Assembly (NCBI GenBank): GCA_900473685.1
Contig: UCNE01000022.1
Location: 1 to 64,000 of the forward strand
Reading direction: 5' to 3'
DNA: 64,000 bases
From: Hyphomicrobiales bacterium
GTDB lineage: Bacteria > Pseudomonadota > Alphaproteobacteria > Rhizobiales > Rhizobiaceae
Every line of letters begins with the position of its first letter. Positions within the stretch are counted from its first letter, which is position 1. This document shows positions 30,529-41,842 of this stretch, piece by piece. The notes beneath the pieces are model-generated. The model searched no databases and had not been told where the DNA came from. It saw only the letters and a list, made by a program, of their open reading frames with translations. Position numbers and translations under genes: made by a program.

Positions 30529-30560
30529 AAAGGCCCCGCAGCGATTTGCGCGGGGCCTTC
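30529..30560 (-). terminator. Rho-independent terminator after aqpZ
   Basis: On the minus strand GAAGGCCCCGC pairs with GCGGGGCCTTTC around a short loop, followed by TTTTA a few bases on. It lies about 30 bp past the aqpZ stop. Confidence 0.75.
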
Positions 30561-30590
30561 GGTAAGCGGGACATGGCAGATGGCAGTGTC

Positions 30591-31277
30591 TCAGTCGTCT
30601 TCGCCGACGACTTTCCAGATGATGGCACCGATAGCGGCACCGACGATCGGGGCAAGCCAGAACAGCCACAACTGCTGCAACGCCCAGCCACCGACAAACA
30701 GCGCCTGACCTGTCGAACGGGCCGGATTGACCGATGTATTGGTAACCGGGATCGAGATCAGGTGAATGAGCGTCAGGGTCAGACCAATGGCAATCGGCGC
30801 AAAGCCAACAGGCACGCGGCCGTGGGTCGCGCCGAGAATGACGAAGATGAAGAAGCCGGTGAGAAGCACCTCGATGACCAAAGCCGAGGTCAGCGAGTAG
30901 CCGCCCGGCGAATGTTCGCCGTAACCGTTGGCGGCGAAGCCGCCAAGCTGGAAGTCAGCCTTGCCGCTGGCAACCAGATACAGAGCTGCGGCCGCGACGA
31001 TACCGCCTGCCACTTGCGCAATGATGTAGCCCGGAAGCGACGACGCCGGGAACTTGCCGGCAACCGTGAGCCCGACGGATACGGCCGGATTGAAGTGACC
31101 ACCCGAAATGCCGCCGACGGCATAGGCCATTGTCAGGACGGTCAGGCCAAAGGCAAACGAGACACCGAGCAGGCCGATGCCAACTTCCGGAAAAGCCGCT
31201 GCCAGCACGGCGCTGCCGCAGCCGCCGAAGACAAGCCAGAATGTTCCCAAAAATTCCGCAGAAAGCTTCTTGAACAT
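30591..31277 (-). CDS. aqpZ: Aquaporin Z
   Basis: 228 residues with six transmembrane helices and two half-helices bearing the NPA boxes HFNPAVSVG near residue 62 and SVNPARSTG near 183. The selectivity filter Arg follows the second NPA. The start [21 protein letters not shown] matches bacterial AqpZ, a water channel. AAGGGGA precedes the ATG. It has its own terminator and sits between murB and ddl within the cell wall cluster. Confidence 0.96.
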   Translation of the reverse strand: MFKKLSAEFLGTFWLVFGGCGSAVLAAAFPEVGIGLLGVSFAFGLTVLTMAYAVGGISGGHFNPAVSVGLTVAGKFPASSLPGYIIAQVAGGIVAAAALYLVASGKADFQLGGFAANGYGEHSPGGYSLTSALVIEVLLTGFFIFVILGATHGRVPVGFAPIAIGLTLTLIHLISIPVTNTSVNPARSTGQALFVGGWALQQLWLFWLAPIVGAAIGAIIWKVVGEDD

Positions 31278-31652
31278 GGTTTCCCCTTCAAACGGAGCAA
31301 ATGCTCCAAAAGTGCCTGATGCGCATATTAACCGCCTCCATCAGACCCCCTGAAGGAAACGCACGCACATCCAGCCTGTTTGCCGCACCCGGTCGCCGAG
31401 TGCACAACCCAAGATTTGCGACAATTCGATTCTGGTCAAGGATGGCGCGTGCAGAGAAGTGATTCAGAGGCATTTTTGATCACAGCGATGAAAATCTTCG
31501 CAATCAAACGGCGGTTTCGGCGACATTTTAACCAAAGGTAGCCCATGAAATCTTGCCGATAGTTGCGTTTGAAGGGTTTTATTGCCGCTTCGTCTGCGTT
31601 AAAGCCGGGCCGCTGCCTCCCAAGACGGCAATAACATTCCCAATACGGACAC
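31278..31652. other. Divergent promoter region of aqpZ and the MFS gene
   Basis: About 375 bp. It holds an operator-like palindrome GGAGCA/TGCTCC at 31294-31307 in the aqpZ leader, and two TTAACC sequences. No recognisable riboswitch or gene. Confidence 0.45.
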
Positions 31653-32963
31653 ATGATAATGAGCGACACACTCTCCACGTCGTCGCCGACGGCAGAGCCG
31701 TTGAACAAGGGCCCCCTCAATTCGCCAGCCCGCGTTCTCCTCGCAAGCCTGGTCGGCACGACCATCGAATTCTTCGACTTCTATGTTTACGCCACCGCCG
31801 CAGTGCTGGTGTTCCCGGTACTGTTCTTCCCGAACAGCGATCCGACCACAGCGCTGCTTGCCTCCTTCGCCACCTTCTCGATCGCCTTCTTCGCCCGCCC
31901 GTTCGGCGCGGTCGTGTTTGGCCATTTCGGCGACCGGGTCGGCCGCAAGACCACTCTGGTGGCGGCTCTTCTGACCATGGGCGTCTCGACGGTTATCATC
32001 GGCCTGTTGCCCACCTACGAGCAGATCGGCGTCATCGCACCGCTTCTGCTGGCGCTGTGCCGGTTTGGCCAGGGCTTTGGTCTCGGTGGCGAATGGGGCG
32101 GTGCCGTCCTGCTCGCCACGGAAAATGCGCCGGAAGGCAAGCGCAGCTGGTACGGCATGTTCCCGCAACTCGGCGCCCCTGTAGGCCTGTTCCTGTCCTC
32201 GGGCGCGTTCTGGCTGCTATTGCACCTGATGACCCAGGAGCAATTGCTCAGCTGGGGCTGGCGCATCCCGTTCATCGCCTCGATCATCCTGATCGCCGTT
32301 GGTCTGTGGGTCCGCCTGTCGATCACCGAAACCCCGGCGTTCCAGAAGGCCATCGACAAGCATGAGCGCGTCGAAGTGCCGGTGATGGAACTGTTCCGCA
32401 GCCACAAGCGCAGCCTCTTCCTCGGCACCTTCGTGGCACTGGCAACCTTCGTGCTGTTCTACATCGGCTCGGCCTATCTGCTCTCCTACAATGTCAAGGT
32501 CCTGAAGATCCCGTTCCTCGACGCGCTGGAAATCCAGATCGTCGGCTCGATCATGTTCGGTATCTTCATCCCGATCGCCGGCAAGCTGGCCGAACGTTTT
32601 GGCCGGCGCGAAGTGCTGATCGCAACGACGGTGTTGATTGGCATCTTCTCGTTCTTCCTGAACGGATTGATGACCTCAGGCGAAGGCTCGATCTTCGTCT
32701 TCGCTATAATCGCGATGGCACTGATGGGCTTGACCTACGGCCTTATCGGTACGGCGCTTGCCGCCCCCTTCCCGACCAACGTGCGCTATACCGGCTCGTC
32801 GATCACCTTCAACCTCGCCGGCATTTTCGGAGCCTCGCTTGCTCCTTATGCCGCGACCTGGCTGCAGGTGAACTACGGCATGGCCTATGTCGGCTACTAT
32901 CTTGGCGCATCAGCCGTGATCACGCTGATCTGCATCCTGCTTTCCGGCAAGGACGAAGTCTGA
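31653..32963 (+). CDS. MFS transporter, metabolite:H+ symporter (MHS) subfamily
   Basis: 436 residues and twelve predicted helices. The first helix reads GTTIEFFDFYVYATAA, a MHS (ProP/ShiA-like) hallmark, and the loop 2-3 MFS signature is GHFGDRVGRKTTLV near residue 90. Substrates in this subfamily include osmolytes, shikimate and dicarboxylates; this one cannot be assigned. It is the only plus-strand gene between 18.9 and 47 kb, interrupting the cell wall cluster. Starts at 31653 or 31659 are both possible. Confidence 0.9.
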   Translation: MIMSDTLSTSSPTAEPLNKGPLNSPARVLLASLVGTTIEFFDFYVYATAAVLVFPVLFFPNSDPTTALLASFATFSIAFFARPFGAVVFGHFGDRVGRKTTLVAALLTMGVSTVIIGLLPTYEQIGVIAPLLLALCRFGQGFGLGGEWGGAVLLATENAPEGKRSWYGMFPQLGAPVGLFLSSGAFWLLLHLMTQEQLLSWGWRIPFIASIILIAVGLWVRLSITETPAFQKAIDKHERVEVPVMELFRSHKRSLFLGTFVALATFVLFYIGSAYLLSYNVKVLKIPFLDALEIQIVGSIMFGIFIPIAGKLAERFGRREVLIATTVLIGIFSFFLNGLMTSGEGSIFVFAIIAMALMGLTYGLIGTALAAPFPTNVRYTGSSITFNLAGIFGASLAPYAATWLQVNYGMAYVGYYLGASAVITLICILLSGKDEV

Positions 32964-32986
32964 GCCTTAGCGAACGTCAAACACCA

Positions 32987-33023
32987 AAAAGCCGCCGGGG
33001 ATCACTCCACGGCGGCTTTTTTA
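32987..33023. terminator. Terminator between MFS gene and murB
   Basis: AAAAAGCCGCCG pairs with CGGCGGCTTTTTT, leaving T-runs on both strands, so it can serve both convergent genes. Confidence 0.9.
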
Positions 33024-33041
33024 TATCACGGTACTGGCAGA

Positions 33042-34016
33042 TTAGGCTGTCAGTTCGCCCAAAAATTCCTTGACCTCGTAGCCCGGCATGAACGCACCGA
33101 CGCGCTTGATTTCCCATTCAAGCGAAATGCCTGAGGTTTCAAATACGCGCTGGCGCACGGTCTCGCCGAGATATTCGAGCTCGTAGCCGCTCGCCTGGCC
33201 GGTGTTGATCATGAAATTGCAATGCATCGGCGACATCTGCGCGCCGCCGATCATCAGACCGCGGCAGCCTGCCTCGTCGATCAGCTTCCAGGCAGAGTGC
33301 CCCTCCGGGTTCTTGAAGGTCGAGCCACCGGTTTTCTCGCGGATCGGCTGCACGGTCTCGCGATGCTGGCGCACCGCATCCATGTCGGCACGAATCCTGG
33401 CCTTGTCCTCAAGATAACCTTCGAAAATCGCATGGGTGAAGATCAGGTCTTTCGGCGCCGACGAATGGCGGTAGGTGTAGCCCATGTCGGCATTCGACAG
33501 CACATGCGTATTGCCCTTGCGATCGACAGCATGCACCTCGACAACGCGCTCGCGCGTCTCGCCGCCATTGGCACCGGCATTCATCCGCAGTGCGCCGCCG
33601 ATCGTACCGGGAATGCCGTAGTAGAATGCGAAACCGCCAATGCTGTGATCGAGCGTCATCGCCGCAAGGTTCTTGTCGGGGCAGATCGCTCCGGCCTTGA
33701 CGCGTGTTTCAGAGACAAGCTCGACATCGCCAAAACCCTTGGCCGACAGCCGGATGACGACGCCCGGAATGCCACCATCGCGGACCAAAAGATTGGAGCC
33801 GACACCGGCAACCATGACCGGCACTTCGGCAGGCAGCATCTTCAGGAAGGTGACGAGATCGTCGGCGTCATGCGGCTGGAACATCAGTTCGGCGAGACCG
33901 CCGGCACGAAACCAGGTGACGCGATCCATCGGCGCGTCCGGCGTCAAACGCCCGCGCAGTTCCTTGACGCCGTCCCCGAGAGAGGCCAGCAACTTTTCTC
34001 CGTGTACCTGTTTCAT
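33042..34016 (-). CDS. murB: UDP-N-acetylenolpyruvoylglucosamine reductase
   Basis: 324 residues from the ATG at 34016, overlapping the murC stop as ATGA. MurB reduces the enolpyruvyl group with NADPH to form UDP-MurNAc. FAD-binding motifs [16 protein letters not shown] near residue 70 and [16 protein letters not shown] near 135 are clear; a catalytic Ser is in [10 protein letters not shown] near 237 and a Glu lies near the C-terminus. Last mur gene of the upstream block. Confidence 0.97.
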   Translation of the reverse strand: MKQVHGEKLLASLGDGVKELRGRLTPDAPMDRVTWFRAGGLAELMFQPHDADDLVTFLKMLPAEVPVMVAGVGSNLLVRDGGIPGVVIRLSAKGFGDVELVSETRVKAGAICPDKNLAAMTLDHSIGGFAFYYGIPGTIGGALRMNAGANGGETRERVVEVHAVDRKGNTHVLSNADMGYTYRHSSAPKDLIFTHAIFEGYLEDKARIRADMDAVRQHRETVQPIREKTGGSTFKNPEGHSAWKLIDEAGCRGLMIGGAQMSPMHCNFMINTGQASGYELEYLGETVRQRVFETSGISLEWEIKRVGAFMPGYEVKEFLGELTA

Positions 34017-35428
34017 GCGGAATTTCCTGAAATGCCTGCGAGTTCCTTCGGAAGTGCGGCAGCCCAATAGGTGATGCTGCCAGCCCCCAAGAGAACCACA
34101 AAGTCACCCGGTTGTGCAATGGCCGATACAATCGGGGCGATTGCTTCCGGACCGTCGATGAAGCGCGCGTCGCGGTGACCGCCGGCCTTGATGCGGGAGA
34201 CGAGTTCCTGCGAATTGATGCCCTCGATCGGCTCTTCGCCCGCCGAATAGACCGGCGCCAGAAGGATCGTGTCGGCCTCGTTGAAGCAGGCGGAGAAATC
34301 CTCGAACAGGCTGTGCAGGCGCGAGAATCGGTGCGGCTGGTGCACGGCGATGACGCGGCCCTGACAGGCTTCGCGCGCAGCCTTCAGCACAGCTTTGATC
34401 TCGACGGGATGGTGACCGTAATCGTCATAGACGCGAACGTCGTTCCATTCGCCGGTGAAGGTGAAGCGGCGCTTGACACCGGCAAAAGAGGCCAGCCCCT
34501 TGGCGATATCCTCGGGCGAGATGCCGAGGCGCTGGGCAACGGCAATCGCCGCGGTTGCGTTGGAGACGTTATGACGGCCGGGCATCGGCAGGCGAAGATC
34601 TTTCAACTGGATGACCTTGCCCGTGCGGCGGCGGCGGATCTCGACGTCGAATTCCGAGACGACACCGTCCATGCGGATGTTGGAAAAGCGCACGTCGGCC
34701 TGCGGGTTTTCGCCGTAAGTGATGACCTTGCGGTCTTCGATCTTCGACACCATCGTCTGCACTTCGGGATGATCGAGGCACATGACGGCGAAGCCATAGA
34801 ACGGCACATTCTCGACAAACTGGCGGAAGGCTTCTCGCACAGCATCGAAATTACCGTAATGATCGAGATGTTCCGGATCGATATTGGTAACCACGGCGAC
34901 ATCGGCAGGAAGCTTCAGGAAGGTGCCGTCTGATTCGTCGGCCTCGACCACCATCCACTCGCCCTCGCCCATACGGGCATTGGTGCCATAGGCATTGATG
35001 ATGCCGCCATTGATGACGGTCGGATCGAGACCACCGGCCTCGAGAAGCGTCGCGACCATCGAGGTCGTCGTCGTCTTGCCATGCGTACCGCCGATGGCAA
35101 TCGCATTGCGGAAGCGCATCAGTTCGGCGAGCATTTCAGCCCGGCGCACCACCGGCAGCAGCTTTTCACGCGCGGCGATCAGTTCCGGGTTGCTCTTCTT
35201 GATCGCGGTCGAAACCACGACCACTTCGGCCTCGCCGATATTCTCCGCCTTGTGGCCGACGAACACCTCGATGCCCTTGTCACGCAGGCGCTGAACATTG
35301 GCGCTGTCGGACTGGTCGGAGCCCTGAACCTTGTGGCCGAGATTGTGCAGCACCTCGGCGATACCGCTCATGCCGATACCACCGATACCGATGAAATGAA
35401 CCAGGCCGATTGTCTGCGGCATTTTCAT
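34013..35428 (-). CDS. murC: UDP-N-acetylmuramate--L-alanine ligase
   Basis: 471 residues. It adds the first stem residue, L-Ala, to UDP-MurNAc. N-terminal Rossmann motif [22 protein letters not shown] loop [16 protein letters not shown] near residue 110, and the [12 protein letters not shown] motif near 345. Overlaps murG and murB by 4 bp each (ATGA), implying coupled translation. Confidence 0.98.
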   Translation of the reverse strand: MKMPQTIGLVHFIGIGGIGMSGIAEVLHNLGHKVQGSDQSDSANVQRLRDKGIEVFVGHKAENIGEAEVVVVSTAIKKSNPELIAAREKLLPVVRRAEMLAELMRFRNAIAIGGTHGKTTTTSMVATLLEAGGLDPTVINGGIINAYGTNARMGEGEWMVVEADESDGTFLKLPADVAVVTNIDPEHLDHYGNFDAVREAFRQFVENVPFYGFAVMCLDHPEVQTMVSKIEDRKVITYGENPQADVRFSNIRMDGVVSEFDVEIRRRRTGKVIQLKDLRLPMPGRHNVSNATAAIAVAQRLGISPEDIAKGLASFAGVKRRFTFTGEWNDVRVYDDYGHHPVEIKAVLKAAREACQGRVIAVHQPHRFSRLHSLFEDFSACFNEADTILLAPVYSAGEEPIEGINSQELVSRIKAGGHRDARFIDGPEAIAPIVSAIAQPGDFVVLLGAGSITYWAAALPKELAGISGNSA

Positions 35429-36549
35429 GAGCGTGCTTCCTTGAACTGTGCAATCGTCGAACCGCTGGCAATAGCTTCAACCAAGGCGGCAAGCAAGCGC
35501 GCGGCATCGGGTTTGCCCGCCTGTTTGGCGTTCGCCGCCATCGTGGCGAGCTTCTCCGGGCTGGTCATCGCTCCGGTGAGGATCTTGCTCAGCTTCTCCG
35601 GCGAAAGTTCGGCCTGGGCGATCACCTTGGCACCGCCTGTCGCAGCCAGCGCTGCGGCATTGGCCGCCTGATCGTGATCAAGCGCATAGGGATAAGGCAC
35701 CAGGATGGCCGGGCGGCCGATCACCGCGATCTCAGTAACCGTCGAGGCGCCCGAACGGCAGATGACCAGATGCGCCTTGGCGATCCGCTCGGCCATGTCG
35801 GTGAAGAACGGCGCGATATCTGCGTTCATCTCCAGCTTGGCAACGCATCCCTGCACCATCGGCATGTCTTCGGCACGCGCCTGCTGCGTCACCTTCAACC
35901 GCTGTCTCAGATTGTCATCGAGCAGGCTGATGGCCGTCGGCACGCTTTTCGAAAAATACTGGGCACCCTGGCTGCCGCCGAACACCACGAGGCGAAATTC
36001 CTCGCCTTCGCCAGATGGCTGATAAGGAACCTTCGCCGCCTCCAGAACGGCCGGACGCACCGGATTGCCCGTCGTCACCGTCTTTGCCGCATAGGGGCCA
36101 TCGGTTTCGGGCAGGAAACCACCGGCAATCGCCCGCACGCGGTTGGCCAAGGCTTTGTTGGCGCGGCCCATGACGGCGTTCTGCTCGTGGATCATCGAGG
36201 GGATGCCGGCACGCACGGCGGCGAGCAGCGGCGGGATGGTCGGATAACCGCCGAAACCGACGACCACCTTCGGCCTCACCTTCTTCATCAGACGGCCCGC
36301 AACGCGAATGCCCGACCAGAGCGTCCACAGCGACGATGCGACTTTCAGCGGGTTCTTCGAGCCAATCGTCGCCGATGGGACGACGTGGATTTCATCGGCC
36401 GGAAACTTGCCGGCGAAGCGTTCTGCCCGGCTGTCCGTCACCAGATGAATGGAGTAGCCGAGCGCCTTCAGTTCGTGTGCCAGCGCTTCCGCCGGAAACA
36501 GATGGCCGCCGGTACCACCGGCGGCGAGCATGATAATGCCTTTGGTCAT
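35425..36549 (-). CDS. murG: UDP-GlcNAc:lipid I transferase
   Basis: 374 residues of a GT-B glycosyltransferase that converts lipid I to lipid II on the inner face of the membrane. The N-terminal loop [28 protein letters not shown] near residue 125, and the UDP-GlcNAc site [26 protein letters not shown] near 270-295 are diagnostic. It follows ftsW by 22 bp. Confidence 0.98.
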   Translation of the reverse strand: MTKGIIMLAAGGTGGHLFPAEALAHELKALGYSIHLVTDSRAERFAGKFPADEIHVVPSATIGSKNPLKVASSLWTLWSGIRVAGRLMKKVRPKVVVGFGGYPTIPPLLAAVRAGIPSMIHEQNAVMGRANKALANRVRAIAGGFLPETDGPYAAKTVTTGNPVRPAVLEAAKVPYQPSGEGEEFRLVVFGGSQGAQYFSKSVPTAISLLDDNLRQRLKVTQQARAEDMPMVQGCVAKLEMNADIAPFFTDMAERIAKAHLVICRSGASTVTEIAVIGRPAILVPYPYALDHDQAANAAALAATGGAKVIAQAELSPEKLSKILTGAMTSPEKLATMAANAKQAGKPDAARLLAALVEAIASGSTIAQFKEARS

Positions 36550-36571
36550 GTTCAGTCCTTATTCCACCGGC

Positions 36572-37726
36572 CTATTCGGCCGGAACGCCCATGCCGGAGC
36601 GAAACAGGCTACGCTCGACAGCGCGCTTTTCCGGACGATGGCGGGTCAACGCCAGGATGAATCCCGCCGTCACGCAGATCGCCACCATGGACGAACCGCC
36701 GTAGGAGATCAACGGCAGGGTCATGCCCTTGGCCGGTAGCAACTGCAGATTGACGCCGATATTGATCATCGACTGGATGCCGATCTGCAGCACCAGACCT
36801 GCAACGGCAAAGCGGGTGAAATCGTTGCGTTCACGAAACGCATGGCTCAAACCACGCATCACGAGGAAGGCGAAGATCAGCACGATCACCATGCAGAAGA
36901 CGATACCGAATTCCTCCGCCGCGACCGAGAAGATGAAGTCGGTATGGCTGTCGGGGATGATCCGCTTGACGATGCCCTCGCCCGGCCCCTGGCCGAACCA
37001 GTCCCCACGGATGATCGCCTGCAATGCCGTATCCACCTGGAACGTGTCGCCCTCGCCGGTCATGAACCGGTCGATACGGCCAGCGACGTGCGGCAAAAGC
37101 GTATAGGCAACCACGAGACCGCCGACAGCCGAACCACCGAGGACGACGATCCACAGCCAGGGCATCCCGGCCATGAAGAACATGCCGCCCCATACGGCTG
37201 TGGTCAGGATCGTCTGGCCAAGGTCAGGCTGGGCCACCAGCAGTGCGGCGACAATGCCGAACAACAGGATGGCAAACAAGTTTCCGGGAATTTCCGGCTG
37301 GCGGGCATGCTCGGAAAACAGCCAGGCGCAGACGACGACGAAGGCCGGCTTCATGAACTCAGACGGCTGCACCGACAGGCCGGCCAGCGAAATCCAGCGG
37401 CGCGATCCCTTGACCTCAGCCCCGAAGAACAGCGCCAGAACCATCATGGCGAGCGACGCCAGAAGCAGGATCATCGCGGTACGGCGCACCTGCCGCGGCG
37501 ACATGAAGGAGATGGCGATCATCACCGCCAGCGACGGAAGCAGGAAGGCCGCGTGGCGTTTGACGAAATGGAAGCTGTCGAGATTGAGCCGCTCGGCCAC
37601 CGCCGGGCTTGCCGCGAAGGACAACATGAAACCAATGCCCATCAACAGAATGAAGGTCGCCAGGAAGAACCTGTCGATCGTCCAGAACCAGTCGGCCACG
37701 GGGCCACGTTCGGCACGGCTTACCAT
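36572..37726 (-). CDS. ftsW: SEDS peptidoglycan polymerase FtsW
   Basis: 384 residues with about ten helices. SEDS features: KGSRRWISLAGLSVQPSEFMK near residue 125, GQGPGEGIVKRIIPDSHTDFIFSV near 250 containing the catalytic Asp, and the C-terminal ISYGGSSMVAICV. FtsW works with FtsI in septal wall synthesis. AAGGGGA precedes the ATG. It is separated from murD by 60 bp. Confidence 0.97.
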   Translation of the reverse strand: MVSRAERGPVADWFWTIDRFFLATFILLMGIGFMLSFAASPAVAERLNLDSFHFVKRHAAFLLPSLAVMIAISFMSPRQVRRTAMILLLASLAMMVLALFFGAEVKGSRRWISLAGLSVQPSEFMKPAFVVVCAWLFSEHARQPEIPGNLFAILLFGIVAALLVAQPDLGQTILTTAVWGGMFFMAGMPWLWIVVLGGSAVGGLVVAYTLLPHVAGRIDRFMTGEGDTFQVDTALQAIIRGDWFGQGPGEGIVKRIIPDSHTDFIFSVAAEEFGIVFCMVIVLIFAFLVMRGLSHAFRERNDFTRFAVAGLVLQIGIQSMINIGVNLQLLPAKGMTLPLISYGGSSMVAICVTAGFILALTRHRPEKRAVERSLFRSGMGVPAE

Positions 37727-37786
37727 TTGTTCGTCCCCTTCAACGGCGCGTCCGGCGCCAATCTCTCAAAGTCAGGGCCATCACCC

Positions 37787-39178
37787 TCATATCAGCATCG
37801 TCACGCCGTCGATCGCAGCGACATGGCTGACGAAGGCATCGCCGCGCACTTCAAAATTCTTGTACTGGTCGAAGCTTGCGCAAGCCGGTGACAGCATCAC
37901 CGCCGATAGTTCGGCCGTGTCGCTAGCCGCATCGGCTGCGGCATGGGCAACCGCCCGCTCCAGAGTTCCGGAAATCTCGAACGCAACCGCCTCGCCAAGC
38001 GTCGCGGCAAAGGCCGGTGCGGCTTCGCCGATCAGATAGGCCTTGGCGACCTTTGGAAAGAACGGCGACAAGGTCGTGATCCCGCCTTCCTTGGGCAGCC
38101 CGCCGGCAATCCAGTAGATCCGTTCATAGCTCGACAGCGCCGGTGCCGCCGCATCGGCATTGGTCGCCTTGCTGTCATTGACGAAGACGACGCTGCCCTT
38201 GCGGCCAACCGGCTGCATGCGGTGCTTCAATCCGGGAAACGAGGACAGTCCGGCAAGGATTTCACTTTCGGAAACGCCGACGGACAGGCAGGCCGCAATG
38301 GCCGCCGCCGCATTCTGGGCATTGTGATTGCCCCGCAGGGTGGCGATACCGTCGAGATCGGCAATCTCTGCCGCCAGGCCGCCCTCAGCCCGCATGACGC
38401 GCGTTCCATCGGCAAACAATCCTTCGCCAAGCGCCCTATGGCGGGCGATCCGGATGACGCGCCGCCCGGCCAATGTCGCGCGATCGGCGATTGCCTCGGT
38501 GTAGATGTCATCGACACCAACGATTGCCGTATCACTGCCGGCAATCAGCCGTTCCTTGATCTCGGCGTAGTGTTCCATGCTGCCATGCCGGTCGAGATGA
38601 TCGGGCGTCAGGTTGAGCAGGATGCCGGCCGACGGGTTGATCGTCGGAGCCAGATCGATCTGATAGGACGAGCATTCGACGACGTAGAACCGGTCAGGCG
38701 CTGGCGGATCAAGCGTCATCACTGCTGTTCCGATATTGCCGCCCAGCTGCGTATCGCGGCCGCTGGACTTCAGGATATGCGCGATCAGCGCCGTGGTCGT
38801 CGATTTACCGTTGGTGCCGGTAATGGCAATGAACGGGCAACCCGGCGCATGCGCCCGCCGTTCGCGCACGAAGAGTTCGACATCGCCAATGATCTCGACA
38901 CCGGCGGCATGGGCAAGATCAACGGTCCAATGCGGCTTCGGATGAGTCAGCGGTACACCCGGTGACAGGACGAAGGCGGAGAAATCCGCCCAGTCTGCCT
39001 GATGAAGGTCGCCGGTACCGATCCCGGCCGCCGCAGCCTTGGCCACGCTGTCCGGATTGTCATCCCAGGCCGTGACAACGGCGCCACCGGCAACCAGTGC
39101 CTGCGCGGTCGCAAGGCCTGATCCGCCAAGCCCGAACAGGGCGACCTTTTTGCCGCTGAATGTGGTGACCGGAATCAT
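37787..39178 (-). CDS. murD: UDP-N-acetylmuramoylalanine--D-glutamate ligase
   Basis: 463 residues. It adds D-Glu, the second stem residue. Rossmann motif [16 protein letters not shown] near residue 12, ATP loop [15 protein letters not shown] near 118, and [17 protein letters not shown] near 325 are the MurD landmarks. Six bp after mraY. Confidence 0.97.
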   Translation of the reverse strand: MIPVTTFSGKKVALFGLGGSGLATAQALVAGGAVVTAWDDNPDSVAKAAAAGIGTGDLHQADWADFSAFVLSPGVPLTHPKPHWTVDLAHAAGVEIIGDVELFVRERRAHAPGCPFIAITGTNGKSTTTALIAHILKSSGRDTQLGGNIGTAVMTLDPPAPDRFYVVECSSYQIDLAPTINPSAGILLNLTPDHLDRHGSMEHYAEIKERLIAGSDTAIVGVDDIYTEAIADRATLAGRRVIRIARHRALGEGLFADGTRVMRAEGGLAAEIADLDGIATLRGNHNAQNAAAAIAACLSVGVSESEILAGLSSFPGLKHRMQPVGRKGSVVFVNDSKATNADAAAPALSSYERIYWIAGGLPKEGGITTLSPFFPKVAKAYLIGEAAPAFAATLGEAVAFEISGTLERAVAHAAADAASDTAELSAVMLSPACASFDQYKNFEVRGDAFVSHVAAIDGVTMLI

Positions 39179-39184
39179 CGTCCC

Positions 39185-40285
39185 TTACCGCAGCTTCAGG
39201 GTCGAAAGGCCGACCATGGCGAGAATGACGGCGATGATCCAGAAACGGATAACCACCTGGCTTTCGGTCCAGCCGAGCTTTTCGAAATGATGATGGATCG
39301 GCGCCATCAGGAAGACGCGCTTGCCGGTCCGCTTGAACCAGAAGACCTGGATGATCACCGACAGGGTTTCCATGACGAACAGGCCACCGATGATGACCAT
39401 GACAATTTCGTGCTTGGTCGCGACGGCAACCGCACCAATCAGACCGCCGAGCGCCAGCGAACCGGTATCGCCCATGAAGATGGCGGCCGGCGGAGCGTTG
39501 AACCACAGGAAGCCGAGCCCGGCTCCTATCACCGCCCCGAGAATGACGGCAAGTTCACCGGTTCCCGGCACGAAATGGATCTGCAGGTAGTTTGCAAATA
39601 CCGCGTTACCAGCGAGATAGGCGATGACACCGAAGGAGGCTGCAGCAATCATCACCGGAACGATCGCAAGACCGTCAAGGCCGTCCGTCAGGTTGACGGC
39701 ATTGCCGGCGCCGACGATGACGAAGCCGCCGAACAGGATGAAGAAATAACCGAGATTAAGCGTGAAATCCTTGAGGAACGGGAATGTCAGCGACGATCCG
39801 AAGGTCGAACCCGAGACGCCAGCCGAAAGAGCCGTGCGCATCATGAAGAACACGGCGATACCGGCAACGAGGAATTCGATGCCGAGCCGCGCCTTGCCGG
39901 AAAAGCCCTTGTCGGACTGTTTCGTCACCTTCAGGTAATCGTCGTAGAAACCGATGGCGCCGAAACCGAGCGTCACCAGCAGCGTCGAAACGACGTAGAC
40001 GCTGGACAGGTCAGCCCAGAGCAGCGAGCTGCCGACAATGCCGGCGAGGATCATCAAGCCGCCCATCGTTGGCGTTCCCGCCTTCTTGAAATGGGTCTGC
40101 GGGCCATCCGCGCGGATCGGCTGGCCACGTCCCTGGCGCACACGCAGCGATGAGATCATCCGCGGCCCGAACAGGAAAACGATCAATGCCGAGGTGAACA
40201 GAGCGGCGCCGGTCCGGAACGTGATGTAGCGGAACAGGTTGAAGAATTGAAAATGGTCCGCCAGTTCGACAAGCCAGATGAGCAT
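39185..40285 (-). CDS. mraY: Phospho-N-acetylmuramoyl-pentapeptide transferase
   Basis: 366 residues from [12 protein letters not shown] at 40285; a frame extension to 40321 is unlikely. Ten-helix membrane enzyme that makes lipid I. The motifs [11 protein letters not shown] near residue 70, the acidic FYDDYLK near 117, [14 protein letters not shown] near 193 and PIHHHFEK near 330 are all present. Confidence 0.98.
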   Translation of the reverse strand: MLIWLVELADHFQFFNLFRYITFRTGAALFTSALIVFLFGPRMISSLRVRQGRGQPIRADGPQTHFKKAGTPTMGGLMILAGIVGSSLLWADLSSVYVVSTLLVTLGFGAIGFYDDYLKVTKQSDKGFSGKARLGIEFLVAGIAVFFMMRTALSAGVSGSTFGSSLTFPFLKDFTLNLGYFFILFGGFVIVGAGNAVNLTDGLDGLAIVPVMIAAASFGVIAYLAGNAVFANYLQIHFVPGTGELAVILGAVIGAGLGFLWFNAPPAAIFMGDTGSLALGGLIGAVAVATKHEIVMVIIGGLFVMETLSVIIQVFWFKRTGKRVFLMAPIHHHFEKLGWTESQVVIRFWIIAVILAMVGLSTLKLR

Positions 40286-40407
40286 GAGGGACCTTTCCCC
40301 AAAGGTTCGTTGCAGGTTCATCCATCAGAATCACCTGATGGAAGGATAACTGCGTGGTATCAAAAGTGTCAGCATAGAACAGCGGCCAATAAAGCCTTGT
40401 CCTGCCT

Positions 40408-41841
40408 TTATTCAGTGTGTTCCGGGCCAAAAGAGGCCGGATATCGCTCAAGAAGAGCCGAAACGATCCTGCCGCAGCCGGTTCCTTTCGACGATTTGAT
40501 CATCACCACATCCCCAGCAGCGATGGAGCCAAGCGCAAATTCCTTCAGTTCATCGACCAGCGGACGGTATTCGACATGCGTGCCGTCCGGCAGCGCGTCA
40601 CGCAGATGCGCCATTTCCGGGCCAGCGAGCCAGATATCGGTAATCCCGGCGTCCAGCAGCGGAGCGGCCAGCCCGGCATGGACGGCGCCGGAGGATTCGC
40701 CCATTTCCAGCATGTCGCCGAGAATGGCGATCCGGCGCCCGCCTTCAGGCAGCGCCGTATCCTTCAGCAGCGAGATCGCCGCCCGCATCGAAGCCGGATT
40801 GGCGTTGTAGCTTTCATCGATCAGCACGAATATTCCCTGCCCGATCGCCAAACGATGACGGGCACCGCGCCCCTTTTCAGGCTGAAGTGTTGCCAGCGCT
40901 GCAATAGCTGCATCCATATCAGCGCCAGTCAGGCTGGCCGCCCCGAGCGCCGCCAGGGCATTCTCGGCGATATGGCGCCCAGGCGCGCCCATCTGGATTT
41001 CCAGCGTCTTGCCGTCAAGCGCTGCCCACAGCACGCCACCTTCCGAGCCGCCGGCATATTCGACCATGCGGAAATCGGCTTTGGCGCTGCTGCCGAAGCT
41101 ATGAACATGGGCAACACTGAGCGCGTTTGCCGCCTTCTCCAGCATGGCAAACTGTTCGTTGTCACGGTTGAGGATCACGTGGCCGTCATCGACGAGGCCT
41201 TCCATGATCTCGGCCTTCGCGGCCGCGATTTCCTCGAGATCCTTGAAATTGCCGAGATGGGCGGCGGCGATCGTGGTGATGATCGCCACGTGCGGGCGGA
41301 CCATTTTGACCAGCGGCCGGATTTCGTCGGCATGGTTCATGCCGATTTCGAAAATACCGAAATCGGTGTTTTCCGGCATGCGCGACAGGGTCAACGGCAC
41401 GCCCCAGTGATTGTTGAACGACGCAACCGACGCATGCACCCGGCCGGATGGCTGAAGCATGTGCCGCAGCATTTCCTTGGTCGTCGTTTTGCCGACAGAC
41501 CCGGTGACGGCGATGATCTTGGCGGCGCTGCGGTCACGTGCGGCGCAGCCGAGCCGCACCATCGCGTCGAGAACGTCATCGACGACGATCATCGGCGCGT
41601 TCAGACGTCCAAGGGCTGGCAGTTTCGCTTCGCTGACAACCAGAAGGGTCGCACCATTGGCCATCGCGATACCGGCATAATCATGCCCATCGACACGGTC
41701 GCCCTTGATGGCGAAAAACGCCTCTCCCTTGCCGAGAGAACGGCTATCGATGGAAATGCCGGTGATGCCCTCGGGCAGATTGCCCATCGGGCGCCCGTGC
41801 ATGGCCGCCATCAGATCGCTTGTGGTCCACAGAAAGCTCAA
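40408..41841 (-). CDS. murF: UDP-MurNAc-tripeptide--D-Ala-D-Ala ligase
   Basis: 477 residues from the TTG at 41841, which follows GGAGG by 8 nt; that ribosome site lies inside the end of murE, whose stop is 1 bp away. The frame stays open upstream but overlaps murE and is rejected. MurF adds the D-Ala-D-Ala made by Ddl. ATP loop AVTGSVGKTTTKEML near residue 115 and DESYNANPASMRAAI near 333 are typical. The non-ATG start may lower its output relative to murE. Confidence 0.96.
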   Translation of the reverse strand: MSFLWTTSDLMAAMHGRPMGNLPEGITGISIDSRSLGKGEAFFAIKGDRVDGHDYAGIAMANGATLLVVSEAKLPALGRLNAPMIVVDDVLDAMVRLGCAARDRSAAKIIAVTGSVGKTTTKEMLRHMLQPSGRVHASVASFNNHWGVPLTLSRMPENTDFGIFEIGMNHADEIRPLVKMVRPHVAIITTIAAAHLGNFKDLEEIAAAKAEIMEGLVDDGHVILNRDNEQFAMLEKAANALSVAHVHSFGSSAKADFRMVEYAGGSEGGVLWAALDGKTLEIQMGAPGRHIAENALAALGAASLTGADMDAAIAALATLQPEKGRGARHRLAIGQGIFVLIDESYNANPASMRAAISLLKDTALPEGGRRIAILGDMLEMGESSGAVHAGLAAPLLDAGITDIWLAGPEMAHLRDALPDGTHVEYRPLVDELKEFALGSIAAGDVVMIKSSKGTGCGRIVSALLERYPASFGPEHTE

Positions 41842-41842
41842 A

